Source: CAVUAF01 sp963739375
GTDB taxonomy: Bacteria > Acidobacteriota > Terriglobia > Terriglobales > Acidobacteriaceae
Length of the DNA stretch: 64,000 nt
Assembly (NCBI GenBank): GCA_963739375.1
Contig: CAVUAF010000020.1
Span: 62,001 to 126,000 of the forward strand
Direction: 5' to 3'
The notes below the pieces were generated by a model. The model saw only the letters and a program-made list of their open reading frames with translations. It was not told where the DNA came from and did no database searches. The translations under genes were made by a program, and so were the position numbers. Shown piece by piece: positions 30,886-38,639 of this stretch; position 1 is the stretch's first letter, and the number at the start of each line of letters is the position of its first letter.

Positions 30886-30966
30886 GGGCCGTTAGAGTTC
30901 GCGATTCCCGATTCGCTCTTGCCGATGCCCGCGGGGGCAGCAACAATACCCAGGAACGCATCCCGC

Positions 30967-33174
30967 ATGGCGACTCTGTCCAGTCCGGCCCGGCCTCACG
31001 CGCTCTCCGCTTCGCCCATCGAGCGCTACTTCGAGCTCTCGCTCTACCTGTTGCTGGTCACCGGGTTCGCCACCCTGGCTGCAACCGGGCGCCTGGACCC
31101 GGCCTCGCTGCTCTTCGTCGCCCTCGCCTTCATCGTCCGCGGCTGGATGCTGGCGCGCGCCCGCGACCACCGCATCCCCGAGCGCTGGACCAACTACATC
31201 ACCCTCCTCTACGTCGTCTTCTACGGCCTCGATTTTCTCTTTCTCTCCGGCAGCTTCGTCACCGCCACCGTCCACCTGGTCCTGTTCAGCATGGTGGTCA
31301 AGGTTTTTTCCGTGCAGCGCGACCGTGACCACATGTACCTGGCGGTCCTGGCCTTCCTCGAGGTGCTGGCGGCCGCGGTCCTGACCGTCGACAGCAGCTT
31401 CCTCTTCGCCTTGGTCATCTTCGTGCTGCTGGCCATCACCACCTTCTCCTCCATGGAGATGAAGCGCTCGGCGGCGCGCGCGGTGCAGGCCGCACCGGCG
31501 GTGAGCCGCGGCCCACGCGAACGTGAAGTGGGCTGGCGCCACCGCCTGCGCCGTCTCCCCATGGCGCTCTCGCTCACCTCGGTGGCGCTGGTGCTGGCGA
31601 TTGTGCTGGTTTCGCCGCTGCTCTTCTTCCTGCTGCCGCGCATCTCCGCCGGCTACCTCGGCGCCTTCGCCCCGCGCAACGAGCTGGTCAGCGGCTTCGG
31701 CAACGACGTCAACCTCGGCGAAATCGGCGCCATCCAGCAGTCCAGCACGGTGGTGATGCACGTAACCTTCGAGGGCGACCACCCGGCGCCGGAAGCCATC
31801 AAGTGGCGCGGCACCTCGCTGCACAGCTTCGACGGCAAGCGCTGGACGGCGACCCCGTCCGCCACCCAGGTGTGGCGCACCATGGATGGCCGCATCGACG
31901 TCGCCCACGGCCTAGTGCGCGTCGGCGAGGAACGCCCGCGCGGCTACCACGCGCTGCGTTACCGCGTCCTCATGGAGCCGGTCGGCATCGACGTCTTTTT
32001 CCTCCCGCCCGTGCCCGAGGTGCTGCTCGGCAACTATCGCGCCGTCATCGTGGATGAGGGCGGCGCCGTCTTCAACAGCGACCGCGACCACCAGATCACC
32101 GCCTACGTTGGGCTCTCCAACATCGCCGTGCCGCCGCCCGACGAGTTGCGGCGCGCCACCGGCGAGCTGCCGCCGCGCATCGCCCTCCGCTACCTGCAAC
32201 TCCCGCGGCTCGATCACCGCATCCCCACCCTCGCCCAACAGGTGACCGCCGCCGCCCGCTCCCCCTACGAGCAGGCTGTCGCTCTCGAGAACTACCTGCG
32301 CACCCGCTACGGCTACACCCTGCAGTTGCCCAGCGCCCCGGTGGACGATCCCCTGGCCAACTTCCTCTTCGTCCGCCGGGAGGGACACTGCGAGTACTTC
32401 GCCTCCGCCATGGCGGTGATGTTGCGCTCGCTGGGCATCCCCTCGCGCATGGTCAACGGCTTCCGCACCGGCGAGTTCAACGACGTCACCGGCAGCTACA
32501 TCGTGCGCGCGCGCGACGCCCACTCCTGGGTGGAAGCTTATTTCCCCGGCCAGGGCTGGGTGGCCTTCGACCCCACCCCGGCGTCGCTGCAGCCGGTGTT
32601 CAAGAGCGGCTGGGCGCGGGTGCTCCTCTACGTGGACGCCATGCGCGAGTTCTGGCGCGAGTGGATCATCAACTACGACTTCGCCCACCAGCGCACCCTC
32701 ACCACCAGCTTCGCCACCCAGACGCGCCAGTGGGTCGAGGCCCGGCGCATGGCGGTGCGCCGCCAGTACTTCCGCCTGCTGGCGGAGGCCGATCGCATCC
32801 GCAACCAGGCCGCGCGCCAGCCCGGCAAGTGGAGCTTCGTCGCCGTGTCCGGAGCGGCGCTCCTCTTGCTCCTCATCAACCTGCGCCGTTTGTACCGCGC
32901 CTGGCAGCGCCACCGCCTGGTGCGCGCTCCGGAACGTGCTCCCACGGTCGCCGCCGGGCTGTGGTATCAGCGCCTGACACGCTGGCTGGCACGCCACGGC
33001 TGGCCCAAGCTCCCCACCCAGGCCCCGCGCGAGTACCTCGCCTCGATCGAGGACCGCGACCTCCGCCGCCGCGTCGCCTCCTTCACCGATTCCTACGAGC
33101 GCGCCCGCTTCGGCGCCTCCCCGGACGCCGCCAAAGAACTCCCGGAACGCTACGCGGAGATCGTGCGCCGCTAG
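30967..33174 (+). CDS. membrane transglutaminase-like protein (DUF3488/TgpA type)
   Basis: 735 residues from ATG 30967. The first ~190 residues hold five or six membrane helices (FALVIFVLLAIT, LTSVALVLAIVLVSPLLFFLLP), matching the DUF3488 region. The outer domain is a papain-fold transglutaminase core with Cys475 in GHCEYFA, His519 in AHSWVEAYF and Asp535 in FDPTP: the full triad. Another helix (FVAVSGAALLLLLINL) and a short cytoplasmic tail follow, as in TgpA of Pseudomonas. Such proteins are often paired with a MoxR ATPase and a DUF58 protein; neither is in view. Starts 80 bases after the ffs terminator. Confidence 0.93.
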   Translation: MATLSSPARPHALSASPIERYFELSLYLLLVTGFATLAATGRLDPASLLFVALAFIVRGWMLARARDHRIPERWTNYITLLYVVFYGLDFLFLSGSFVTATVHLVLFSMVVKVFSVQRDRDHMYLAVLAFLEVLAAAVLTVDSSFLFALVIFVLLAITTFSSMEMKRSAARAVQAAPAVSRGPREREVGWRHRLRRLPMALSLTSVALVLAIVLVSPLLFFLLPRISAGYLGAFAPRNELVSGFGNDVNLGEIGAIQQSSTVVMHVTFEGDHPAPEAIKWRGTSLHSFDGKRWTATPSATQVWRTMDGRIDVAHGLVRVGEERPRGYHALRYRVLMEPVGIDVFFLPPVPEVLLGNYRAVIVDEGGAVFNSDRDHQITAYVGLSNIAVPPPDELRRATGELPPRIALRYLQLPRLDHRIPTLAQQVTAAARSPYEQAVALENYLRTRYGYTLQLPSAPVDDPLANFLFVRREGHCEYFASAMAVMLRSLGIPSRMVNGFRTGEFNDVTGSYIVRARDAHSWVEAYFPGQGWVAFDPTPASLQPVFKSGWARVLLYVDAMREFWREWIINYDFAHQRTLTTSFATQTRQWVEARRMAVRRQYFRLLAEADRIRNQAARQPGKWSFVAVSGAALLLLLINLRRLYRAWQRHRLVRAPERAPTVAAGLWYQRLTRWLARHGWPKLPTQAPREYLASIEDRDLRRRVASFTDSYERARFGASPDAAKELPERYAEIVRR

Positions 33175-33209
33175 CGACGCGAGCCGCGTGGCGCGTTTCT
33201 CGACCCAGG

Positions 33210-33251
33210 GGTACCCCCCTCCCCCCGGGGGGGGGGTGATTCTTTGGAATC
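33210..33251 (+). repeat. C/G homopolymer hairpin and GATTC palindrome
   Basis: CCCCCC-T-CCCCCC followed by ten G (33227-33236) can fold back on itself, followed by GATTCTTTGGAATC (33238-33251). It may act as terminator of the transglutaminase gene. A second GATTCTTGAATC lies near 33280. The 33175-33696 gap holds no gene I can support, only repeats. Confidence 0.5.
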
Positions 33252-33329
33252 AATGATTTAGGGAGAAACGGGCGCTAGATTCTTGAATCCAGGGGAGTTG
33301 CGGGCAAAATATTGAAAAGAAAGGGGCGG

Positions 33330-33420
33330 TTCTCAGTTCTCAGTTCTCAGAAAACCAAGATCCCTCGCTGCGCTCGGGATGACAAGAGGCGGTTACCAGT
33401 GGTCAGTTGTCAGTTGCCAG
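33330..33420. repeat. TCAGTTC arrays with a CCCTCGCTGCGCTCGGGATG palindrome
   Basis: TTCTCAGTTCTCAGTTCTCAG at 33330-33350 is the inverse of the 28135 array; a related GTCAGTTGTCAGTT array lies at 33396-33420. Between them CCCTCGCTGCGCTCGGGATGA (33362-33382) is an imperfect palindrome found again at 11112 and, degenerate, at 33488-33523. Confidence 0.75.
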
Positions 33421-33431
33421 AAAGAGCGAAC

Positions 33432-33470
33432 CACAAAGGGCACGAAGGATGCACGAAGGACACAAGGGGA
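33432..33470. repeat. CACGAAGG array
   Basis: ACAAAGGGCACGAAGG, ATGCACGAAGGACACAAGG: same family as 14817-14888. Confidence 0.6.
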
Positions 33471-33620
33471 AACCAACGAGAATGCATAGATCCTTCGCGC
33501 GCAACCCCGGCGCGCTCAGGATGACCCCGTTTAAGGTTCAGGTGGCAGCGCTGCGCTCGCGAGCACTCTTCCTTTCCAGCGTAGCAAATTCGAGGGGGGC
33601 AATGGGAAAAGTTGCGCCGC

Positions 33621-33656
33621 AATATATCCGAAATTATCCCCTTCACAAACCAAGCA
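33621..33656 (+). repeat. left inverted repeat of the element
   Basis: Pairs with 36902-36937 with a handful of mismatches; the inner part TTCACAAACCAAGC is identical in both. Confidence 0.75.
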
Positions 33657-33696
33657 GAATCAGACCGTTCGGCGGGGCACGAAAAGGAACGTTGGC

Positions 33697-34113
33697 TTAC
33701 TGCGGGCGAGTTTCGGAGTCTGCGACGGTTAAGCCTGCCTCGGACGTTGCTATCGACACTTCGAGAAGATGCGGCACGCCGTCATCCTCTTGGCGCACTG
33801 GGAAGCGCAGCGACAAGCGGACCGCGCCCTTCTCGTCGGTTCTCCGCTCGCACTGCCAACAGGGAGTTCTTGGGAAAAGCACGGATATTCCGGTGTGGAT
33901 CTGATCGTCGGATGATCGTGGCTTTGGGACAAGAGTTATCCCTCTGTCATCGACCTGGATATTGGAGCCTATGGCAGTCAAGCGAACGATCCTGCTTTCG
34001 ATTGACAGCCAAAGCTCGTCTAGTCCGCTTGGTCCTTGCAATCGACGAAGTTCTTTCAGGAATTCTTCCGGCTCAATGGAGAAAGAGGCTTGTCCGGTTG
34101 CTTTGTGTTCCAT
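33697..34113 (-). CDS. cargo protein A, unknown function
   Basis: 138 residues; ATG 34113 follows GGAGG at good spacing, which makes this minus-strand frame the real one among overlapping open frames. Soluble, mixed alpha/beta composition, with a CWQC pair near residue 88 that could bind metal or form a disulfide. No family recognised. It lies between the left inverted repeat and the transposase, on the same strand as the transposase. Confidence 0.65.
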   Translation of the reverse strand: MEHKATGQASFSIEPEEFLKELRRLQGPSGLDELWLSIESRIVRLTAIGSNIQVDDRGITLVPKPRSSDDQIHTGISVLFPRTPCWQCERRTDEKGAVRLSLRFPVRQEDDGVPHLLEVSIATSEAGLTVADSETRPQ

Positions 34114-34299
34114 CAGTTCCGCCTCCGTTCGTGAAGCAACGCCAAATCGCCGCCGCCCACCCAGACTTTAGTCCGCACCTGCTCCGATCGCTATGGATAT
34201 TGATGTCCAGCGAAGCAAACAGAATACAAGCGGGGTGGAAAGCAAAGCGACAGCCGGAACCGTCTTACTGAAACGGCCCCGGCTGTACGCGAGGAAGTT

Positions 34300-35283
34300 C
34301 TAGGCCGAACCGTTCCTTGGTTGGTGCATGGTGAGCCGCTTCGCTTCGATGGCGGTGAGCGCCAGCAGCGTGCGCTCCGCATCGGGAACTTGGCGGTGGT
34401 TGTAACGGAAGTCAAATTCGTTTAGGTACTGCTGCATGTAGCCGCGACCGATATGGTGATACGTCCCGTAAATGCCGCGTTTGATGAGGCCGAAGTACCC
34501 CTCGACCGTGTTGGTGGTGATGTGCCGCCCGTTTTCCCACCGCGAGTATTCCCTGCGGTTGTGCGTCACAATGTCATGCTGAGGGTAATCATCGCGCATG
34601 AAGTGATAAACGACGGCTTCATCGGTCTGAATCGTCGCTCCCACTTCGACGTGACCTTTCATGATCGGCTTGATGTTGTCGAGGGTGACGCGCTCCATCG
34701 GGAACGAGCGCACACGGCTTCCGGTCGCGCTACGCTCCATCAGGGACACAACGGGGCGCTTCTTGCTGCGCGCAGGATTCGGCGTGCCGGCGCCGATGCC
34801 CTTCTCCTTCGGCCCGATGTAGGTTTCGTCGATCTCCACCACCCCGCTGAGTTTGTCCATGAACGGGTGTTGTGTCATGGCGAAGCGCAGCCGGTGGAAC
34901 ATGAACCATGCCGTTTTGTAGCTGCACCCGAGCATCCTGAAAAGCTGGTGGGCACTGAGGCCCTTCTTGCTGGCACAAATCAGATACGCAGCCAAGAGCC
35001 ACTTGTGCAGAGGAACATGGGAGTCCTCAAATACGGTTCCCACGGTCACAGAGAACTGCTCAAGGCATCCGTAGCACTTCCAGACGCCGCCGCGTACCGG
35101 GCTTTTGGACGTGGGGCGGGCGCGCAGCCTTCGTGCGTTGCCAATCTCGCCGCAGTGAGGGCACACAGCGCCAGACGGCCAGCGGTGGGCTTCAAGGAAT
35201 CTGCGCGCGGATTCTTCGTCTCTGAAATGCTCGCTGATAGGCGAGAGGGTGAAGGGTTTGGAATTGCTGTTCGTGGCACTCAT
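34300..35283 (-). CDS. IS1595-family (ISXO2-like) transposase
   Basis: 327 residues. An N-terminal zinc ribbon (Cys41, Cys44, Cys70, Cys73: CPHC ... CYGC) binds DNA. The catalytic DDE-type core follows: Asp152 in VEIDETYIG, Asp221 in IQTDEAVVYH, and Glu261 with neighbouring Asn in TNTVEGYFGLIKRGIYGTYHH, the ISXO2 signature. Full length and apparently intact. It moves the element by cut or copy at its inverted repeats. Some IS1595 subgroups are known to carry passenger genes. Confidence 0.95.
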   Translation of the reverse strand: MSATNSNSKPFTLSPISEHFRDEESARRFLEAHRWPSGAVCPHCGEIGNARRLRARPTSKSPVRGGVWKCYGCLEQFSVTVGTVFEDSHVPLHKWLLAAYLICASKKGLSAHQLFRMLGCSYKTAWFMFHRLRFAMTQHPFMDKLSGVVEIDETYIGPKEKGIGAGTPNPARSKKRPVVSLMERSATGSRVRSFPMERVTLDNIKPIMKGHVEVGATIQTDEAVVYHFMRDDYPQHDIVTHNRREYSRWENGRHITTNTVEGYFGLIKRGIYGTYHHIGRGYMQQYLNEFDFRYNHRQVPDAERTLLALTAIEAKRLTMHQPRNGSA

Positions 35284-35550
35284 GGGCTTTCTCCTGTTGC
35301 GTTGGGCGGAGAAAGCCGTACAATCTTGGGTGTAGGCCAGATGCGGGCTTCGTCCGCGTTTGATCTAGCCCCGACCCGTGTTCAAGCACGGGCCGGGGCG
35401 CTAAGCGTTACGCCTTACGAATTATGGTGGCTCGACAACCAAGTCCACCAAGAGACCGCGACGGGTGAATCTGATTCTGCCGCGAATTCTCACCGTGTTT
35501 TCCTTTCCACCGCCCTGCTGCAACGGGGCGGTTTGTATTTCACCCCAAAG
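35284..35550. other. gene-free stretch inside the element
   Basis: 267 bases between the transposase start and cargo gene B. It holds two hairpins: GCCCCGACCCGTG with CACGGGCCGGGGC (35373-35400) and ACCGCCC with GGGCGGT (35509-35531) followed on the plus strand by TTGTATTT. The latter may be a terminator. No gene seen. Confidence 0.5.
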
Positions 35551-36054
35551 TCACTTTTTCTTTGGCTCCCCGGACTTTTGGAGCGCCGCCGCAACGTCGA
35601 GTTTGGCAGTCGAACGAGTCAGTGCCGTCGCAAGGAAGTCTTGTGCGATTCTCCGAAGCCTAGGCATGTCGGAAGCGGTGTAGGCCCGCTTAACGATGTA
35701 CGTGGGCTTCCCATCGCGCTCAGTGATTTCGAGTTCGTCTTTGATTCTGTCCAATACGGTGTGCACCGAAATAAGCAGGTTCTTGGGCGACGTGCATTCC
35801 ACATTGCGAGCGATGAGCGAATTGCGAATCTGTACGGTGGTCAGCGGCGAAGTAGTCAGTCTGAGAATGGTCCTTATTTCGTCCGTCAGTCCCTGCGGGA
35901 TATATCCCGGAGGCGGCGTCAGGCCGTAGTCATCCTCGTCAGCCAGTTCAATCAGGTTTTCGATGGTGCGCAGAAGGGCGTCGCGGCGCTTCTCAAGCTG
36001 CGCAAGCTCCTCCTGTGCTTTCCGCAGCGCGTCTTTGTTCCAATCAGGGCTCAC
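35551..36054 (-). CDS. cargo protein B, coiled coil plus winged-helix-like, unknown function
   Basis: 167 residues from GTG 36054. Residues ~8-45 form a coiled coil (RKAQEELAQLEKRRDALLRT). Residues ~62-125 resemble a winged helix: LTDEIRTILRLTTSPLTTVQIRNSL ... LLISVHTVLDRIKDELEI then a basic wing KPTYIVKRAY. It may be a DNA-binding regulator; this is inference from pattern. Starts only 16 bases from the divergent cargo gene C, so the two share one control region. Confidence 0.7.
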   Translation of the reverse strand: MSPDWNKDALRKAQEELAQLEKRRDALLRTIENLIELADEDDYGLTPPPGYIPQGLTDEIRTILRLTTSPLTTVQIRNSLIARNVECTSPKNLLISVHTVLDRIKDELEITERDGKPTYIVKRAYTASDMPRLRRIAQDFLATALTRSTAKLDVAAALQKSGEPKKK

Positions 36055-36070
36055 AATTGAGGTTATACAG

Positions 36071-36262
36071 ATGTGTGTAACAACTGTAAAGAGAAATAAA
36101 CACGCGGTTAAACATACTATTCAAGGCTGGGACCTTGCGATTGAGGAGGCTAGGCGGCGGTTAGCGGCAGTGGAGTCGCGGGCGCGACGCTTGCGACAGA
36201 TAGCGGCGAATTTTCGGAAGATGAAAGAGGCTGGTGAGCCGTGGCCAGGCGAGCAGGGCTAG
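36071..36262 (+). CDS. cargo protein C, small basic helical protein
   Basis: 63 residues; ATG 36071 with GAGG eight bases upstream. Starts CVTTVKRNKHAVKHTIQGW and continues as one charged helix (EEARRRLAAVESRARRLRQIA). The start lies in an AT-rich stretch (36060-36120) unlike the rest of the window. No family recognised. Its 3' end touches that of cargo gene D on the other strand. Confidence 0.6.
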   Translation: MCVTTVKRNKHAVKHTIQGWDLAIEEARRRLAAVESRARRLRQIAANFRKMKEAGEPWPGEQG

Positions 36263-36531
36263 CGTTGCCGCCGCTCCGCTTGCCTGACAGCGACATACCA
36301 GAGGCCCCCAACAATGGCGGCGGCGAGGCCGTACCGTATACGCTGGCCGTCTCTGTGGAGGACGCCCAGGACAAGCCCTATGAGGCCGACGAGAAAGGTA
36401 AACAGGCCGATGCCAGTTCCGAAAACCTGACTTCGGATATTCGCAAATGGCAGTTGCTTGGCGCGTTTAGCGCGCTTGGCGATCTCGATAATTTCGCGCA
36501 AGCGCTGTTCGCGTGTCGGATCGGGTGGCAT
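36259..36531 (-). CDS. cargo protein D, small membrane protein
   Basis: 90 residues from ATG 36531; the open frame continues upstream to 36642. A basic, charged N-terminal 40 residues (EQRLREIIEIAKRAKRAKQL) precedes two membrane segments (IGLFTFLVGLIGLVLGVL and YGLAAAIVGGLWYVAV) joined by a short HRDGQRIR turn. No family recognised. Divergent from cargo gene E by about 33 bases. Confidence 0.6.
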   Translation of the reverse strand: MPPDPTREQRLREIIEIAKRAKRAKQLPFANIRSQVFGTGIGLFTFLVGLIGLVLGVLHRDGQRIRYGLAAAIVGGLWYVAVRQAERRQR

Positions 36532-36564
36532 AGCGTTGGGTGATTGTATGCTTTGGAATCCAAA

Positions 36565-36885
36565 ATGACAGAGACGGAAAAGCGCCAACAGCAGGGTATG
36601 GCTCTGCTCGAACTGAAGGAAGCAGAACGCAACTTGGCCCATCTGCGAGAGAAGGCCCGCAGGATGGCCGAGCAGACCGACAAGATGCGCGCGGCGGTTG
36701 TGGACGTGACGTATGCAAACGACAGCGAGATAGCCGAAAGCACGCTGACCCGGCTAGCCAGCGATCCAGAGATCATAGAAGCATTGGACGTCAGTGCAGG
36801 AGCGGCGCTGGCTCAGGAAATGCTGGACGCGAGGAAGGCAATCAGGGAGTGCAGTGAACGGGCGCGGAGTCTCGGAGCCCTGTAA
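36565..36885 (+). CDS. cargo protein E, coiled-coil protein
   Basis: About 106 residues from ATG 36565, or 113 from TTG 36544; no clear ribosome site. Charged coiled coil (LLELKEAERNLAHLREKARRMAEQ) followed by a more varied C-terminal half. No family recognised. The last gene before the right inverted repeat. Confidence 0.6.
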   Translation: MTETEKRQQQGMALLELKEAERNLAHLREKARRMAEQTDKMRAAVVDVTYANDSEIAESTLTRLASDPEIIEALDVSAGAALAQEMLDARKAIRECSERARSLGAL

Positions 36886-36901
36886 GTTACTGATTTTCTA
36901 A

Positions 36902-36941
36902 GCTTGGTTTGTGAAAGGGATAATTCCGAATATATCTGCCG
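36902..36941 (-). repeat. right inverted repeat of the element
   Basis: GCTTGGTTTGTGAAAGGGAT then AATTCCGAATATATCTGCC; inverse of 33619-33656. Confidence 0.75.
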
Positions 36942-37001
36942 CCGAATCAGCAGGGTGGCAGGAAAGTGACAGTTTTTGGCTCTTGACAGGAAAAACGGCC
37001 C

Positions 37002-37024
37002 TAAGCTCTAAGCTCTCAAGAGCC
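37002..37024. repeat. 7-bp tandem array (TAAGCTC)
   Basis: TAAGCTC, TAAGCTC, TCAAGAGC between the right inverted repeat and the kinase fragment. Confidence 0.6.
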
Positions 37025-37382
37025 CACGGTCGCAGCGCGCGACGCCACCGCGGTGCCTCCGGTGCCGGCACGGTTTTCGCAGTTTGCGCCGGCATTCCGC
37101 GACCATTCGCAATTGCAGCTTCAGGTGGTGCGTGCCCTGGAAGCGCAACTCCGGATCTTTTTCCAGGCAGTGGCCGACGATGCGCTCCAGCGGCCCCGGC
37201 ACGTCGGCCTGGAGCGAACGCACCGGCTTGGGTTCCAGCGCCAGGATGCTGGCCACGATGCTGGCCTGCATCTTGCCCTCGAACGCGCGCGCCCCGGTCA
37301 GCACTTCATACAGCACCAGCCCGAAGGCGAAGCTGTCGCTGCGCGCATCGGCTTCGCGTCCTTCGATCTGTTCCGGCGCCAT
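37008..37382 (-). pseudogene. fragment of a Ser/Thr protein kinase (subdomains VIII-XI)
   Basis: The frame opens with MAPEQIEGREADARSD and continues SFAFGLVLYEVLTG, then PLERIVGHCLEKDPELRFQ: the APE motif, the subdomain IX Asp-x-Phe region and the subdomain XI Arg of a Hanks kinase. The ATP-binding and catalytic parts are absent: upstream on the minus strand lie only a terminator and the next gene. After about residue 95 the similarity stops, and an adjacent frame (VPAPEAPRWRRALRPWAL) looks like the usual linker, so a frameshift is also present. It is broken at both ends, next to the IS element. Confidence 0.75.
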
Positions 37383-37407
37383 GGGTCACCGCGTGCGGCG
37401 CGCAAGA

Positions 37408-37435
37408 CAAAAGGCACCCGGGACCCCGGGTGCCT
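37408..37435 (-). terminator. terminator of the 37455-38318 gene
   Basis: A perfect 10-bp stem (37412-37421 with 37426-37435) is followed on the minus strand by TTTTGTCTTG, 20 bases after the stop of the secreted gene. Confidence 0.85.
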
Positions 37436-37454
37436 CCGCCGACAACCGACTGCA

Positions 37455-38318
37455 TTACTTCTTCGGTGCTTCCTTCGTGGCTGGCGCCGCGCCCTTGTCG
37501 GCCGCGGGGGCCGCCGCCGGCTTGGGTGCCCACCACTTGTCCGCCGCGATCATCTGCGGCGACGCGTAGCTCATCTTGTTGCTGAACTCAAAGACGTTGT
37601 CTTCGTATCCGGCAACCGCCTTGTCCACCAACGACATGAACTTGTCGTAGTCGCTGCCCAGCATTTCGCGCATATTGGGCCCGGACTGGTCCCACTCCGC
37701 CGCTGACTTGCTGGGATAGAAAGTCAGGTAGGTGCCCGCAGGGGCGCCGCTGATGACGTGGAAGGTCACCGCCGATTGCTTGGAACTGGCCCTTTCCAGG
37801 GCGGCGTTGATCAGCTTCCGGAGTTCGGCATAGTCAGCGTCGTGGCCGTACTTCACGCGGGTGGTGCGGACGCGGAAGTAGCGCATCTCGGCGAGGTTGA
37901 AGTTGAGCTTATAGCTGATGTCCTCGCTGAGCGTGGCGATCAGCGAGCGGCCGCCTTCCAGGAATTCGCTCTCCGCCGCACCGTATTGATTCCGCGCTGC
38001 CGTCAGAATCGGCGACTTCGCGGAGGCCCGGTTATCGTTCTCCATGCCGGCAAACGAGTCGTAACCCATGCAAAACCACACCTGCGACGGGCCGCTGAGG
38101 GCGTTCATCGCCAGGAAGGTGACCGGCCACTTGGCGCGCACAAACGCCTGCGTCCAGGCCGTCTCGGACTTTTCGTGCCCCATGCTTTTGCCGGGTTTGA
38201 CGTCTTCGCGCCCGATAACGAGCACCTTGGGCGGGTGGTTCGAGTACTCGCTGGTCTGCGCCACCATGATCAAGGGCATCGCCAGCGCAAGCAACATCAC
38301 AAGCGCAATTCTGCGCAT
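37455..38318 (-). CDS. secreted protein of unknown function
   Basis: 287 residues with a signal peptide (IALVMLLALAMPLIMVA). Two halves look alike in outline: PPKVLVIGREDVKPGKSMGH ... WPVTFLAMNALSGPSQVWFCMGYDSF and EMRYFRVRTTRVKYGHDADY ... AVTFHVISGAPAGTYLTFYPSKS, suggesting a duplicated ferredoxin-like (dimeric alpha/beta barrel) fold. A low-complexity Ala/Pro/Lys tail ends it. Homologues are frequent in Acidobacteria as far as I recall; none has a known function. It has its own terminator. Confidence 0.75.
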   Translation of the reverse strand: MRRIALVMLLALAMPLIMVAQTSEYSNHPPKVLVIGREDVKPGKSMGHEKSETAWTQAFVRAKWPVTFLAMNALSGPSQVWFCMGYDSFAGMENDNRASAKSPILTAARNQYGAAESEFLEGGRSLIATLSEDISYKLNFNLAEMRYFRVRTTRVKYGHDADYAELRKLINAALERASSKQSAVTFHVISGAPAGTYLTFYPSKSAAEWDQSGPNMREMLGSDYDKFMSLVDKAVAGYEDNVFEFSNKMSYASPQMIAADKWWAPKPAAAPAADKGAAPATKEAPKK

Positions 38319-38540
38319 ATCTTCATCCTCCTGCTTTCTCTAGCTTTCTGTTTTCGATTGATTGGATAGCGCCGAGCGTCGGCGCACTGTGGGCCCAAAC
38401 GGGAGACTCTGACCCCAGAGAGACAGGGAACAATACCACACAAGCCGCCGCGCGTACCTGTCCGCGGTCGGATTCGGGGTCATTTTGCCGAGGATATAGA
38501 CGCTGCGTCCAAAAACCTATGCGCTGTCCGATGCCGCGTA

Positions 38541-38638
38541 AGCATTTAGCATTTAGCACTTAGCATTTAGCATTTAGCCATCGACGGGCATCGTGGCAAC
38601 GCTTGTGGCCAAATGCCAATTGCCAAGTGCCAAATGCG
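38541..38638. repeat. two 7-bp arrays (GCATTTA and TGCCAAG types)
   Basis: AGCATTTAGCATTTAGCACT then TAGCATTTAGCATTTAGCC (38541-38579), and ATGCCAATTGCCAAGTGCCA then AATG (38612-38636). They fill the gap between the secreted gene and aceF; the rest of 38319-38640 shows no gene. Confidence 0.8.
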
Positions 38639-38639
38639 A

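Larger units (their letters stand above)
33621..36937. mobile_element. IS1595-type element with five small cargo genes, bounded by ~35-40 bp inverted repeats
   Basis: The left end (33621-33655: AATATATCCGAAATTATCCC then CTTCACAAACCAAGC) and the right end (36903-36937, inverse reading AGATATATTCGGAATTATCC then CTTTCACAAACCAAGC minus one base) match at most positions. Between them lie an IS1595/ISXO2 transposase and five short genes of lower GC than the surroundings. A short GCCGC occurs outside both ends, but it is not the 8-bp duplication expected for IS1595, so the exact ends remain open. Confidence 0.7.

Noticed and set aside
33612..34271. A 219-codon plus-strand gene at the left end of the element
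   Set aside because: It begins inside the inverted repeat, has no ribosome site, and overlaps a minus-strand gene with a clear GGAGG.
33616..36942. GCCGC on both sides of the IS1595-type element as a target duplication
   Set aside because: It is only 5 bases in GCC-rich DNA; IS1595 elements normally give 8 bases, and the 8-base flanks differ.
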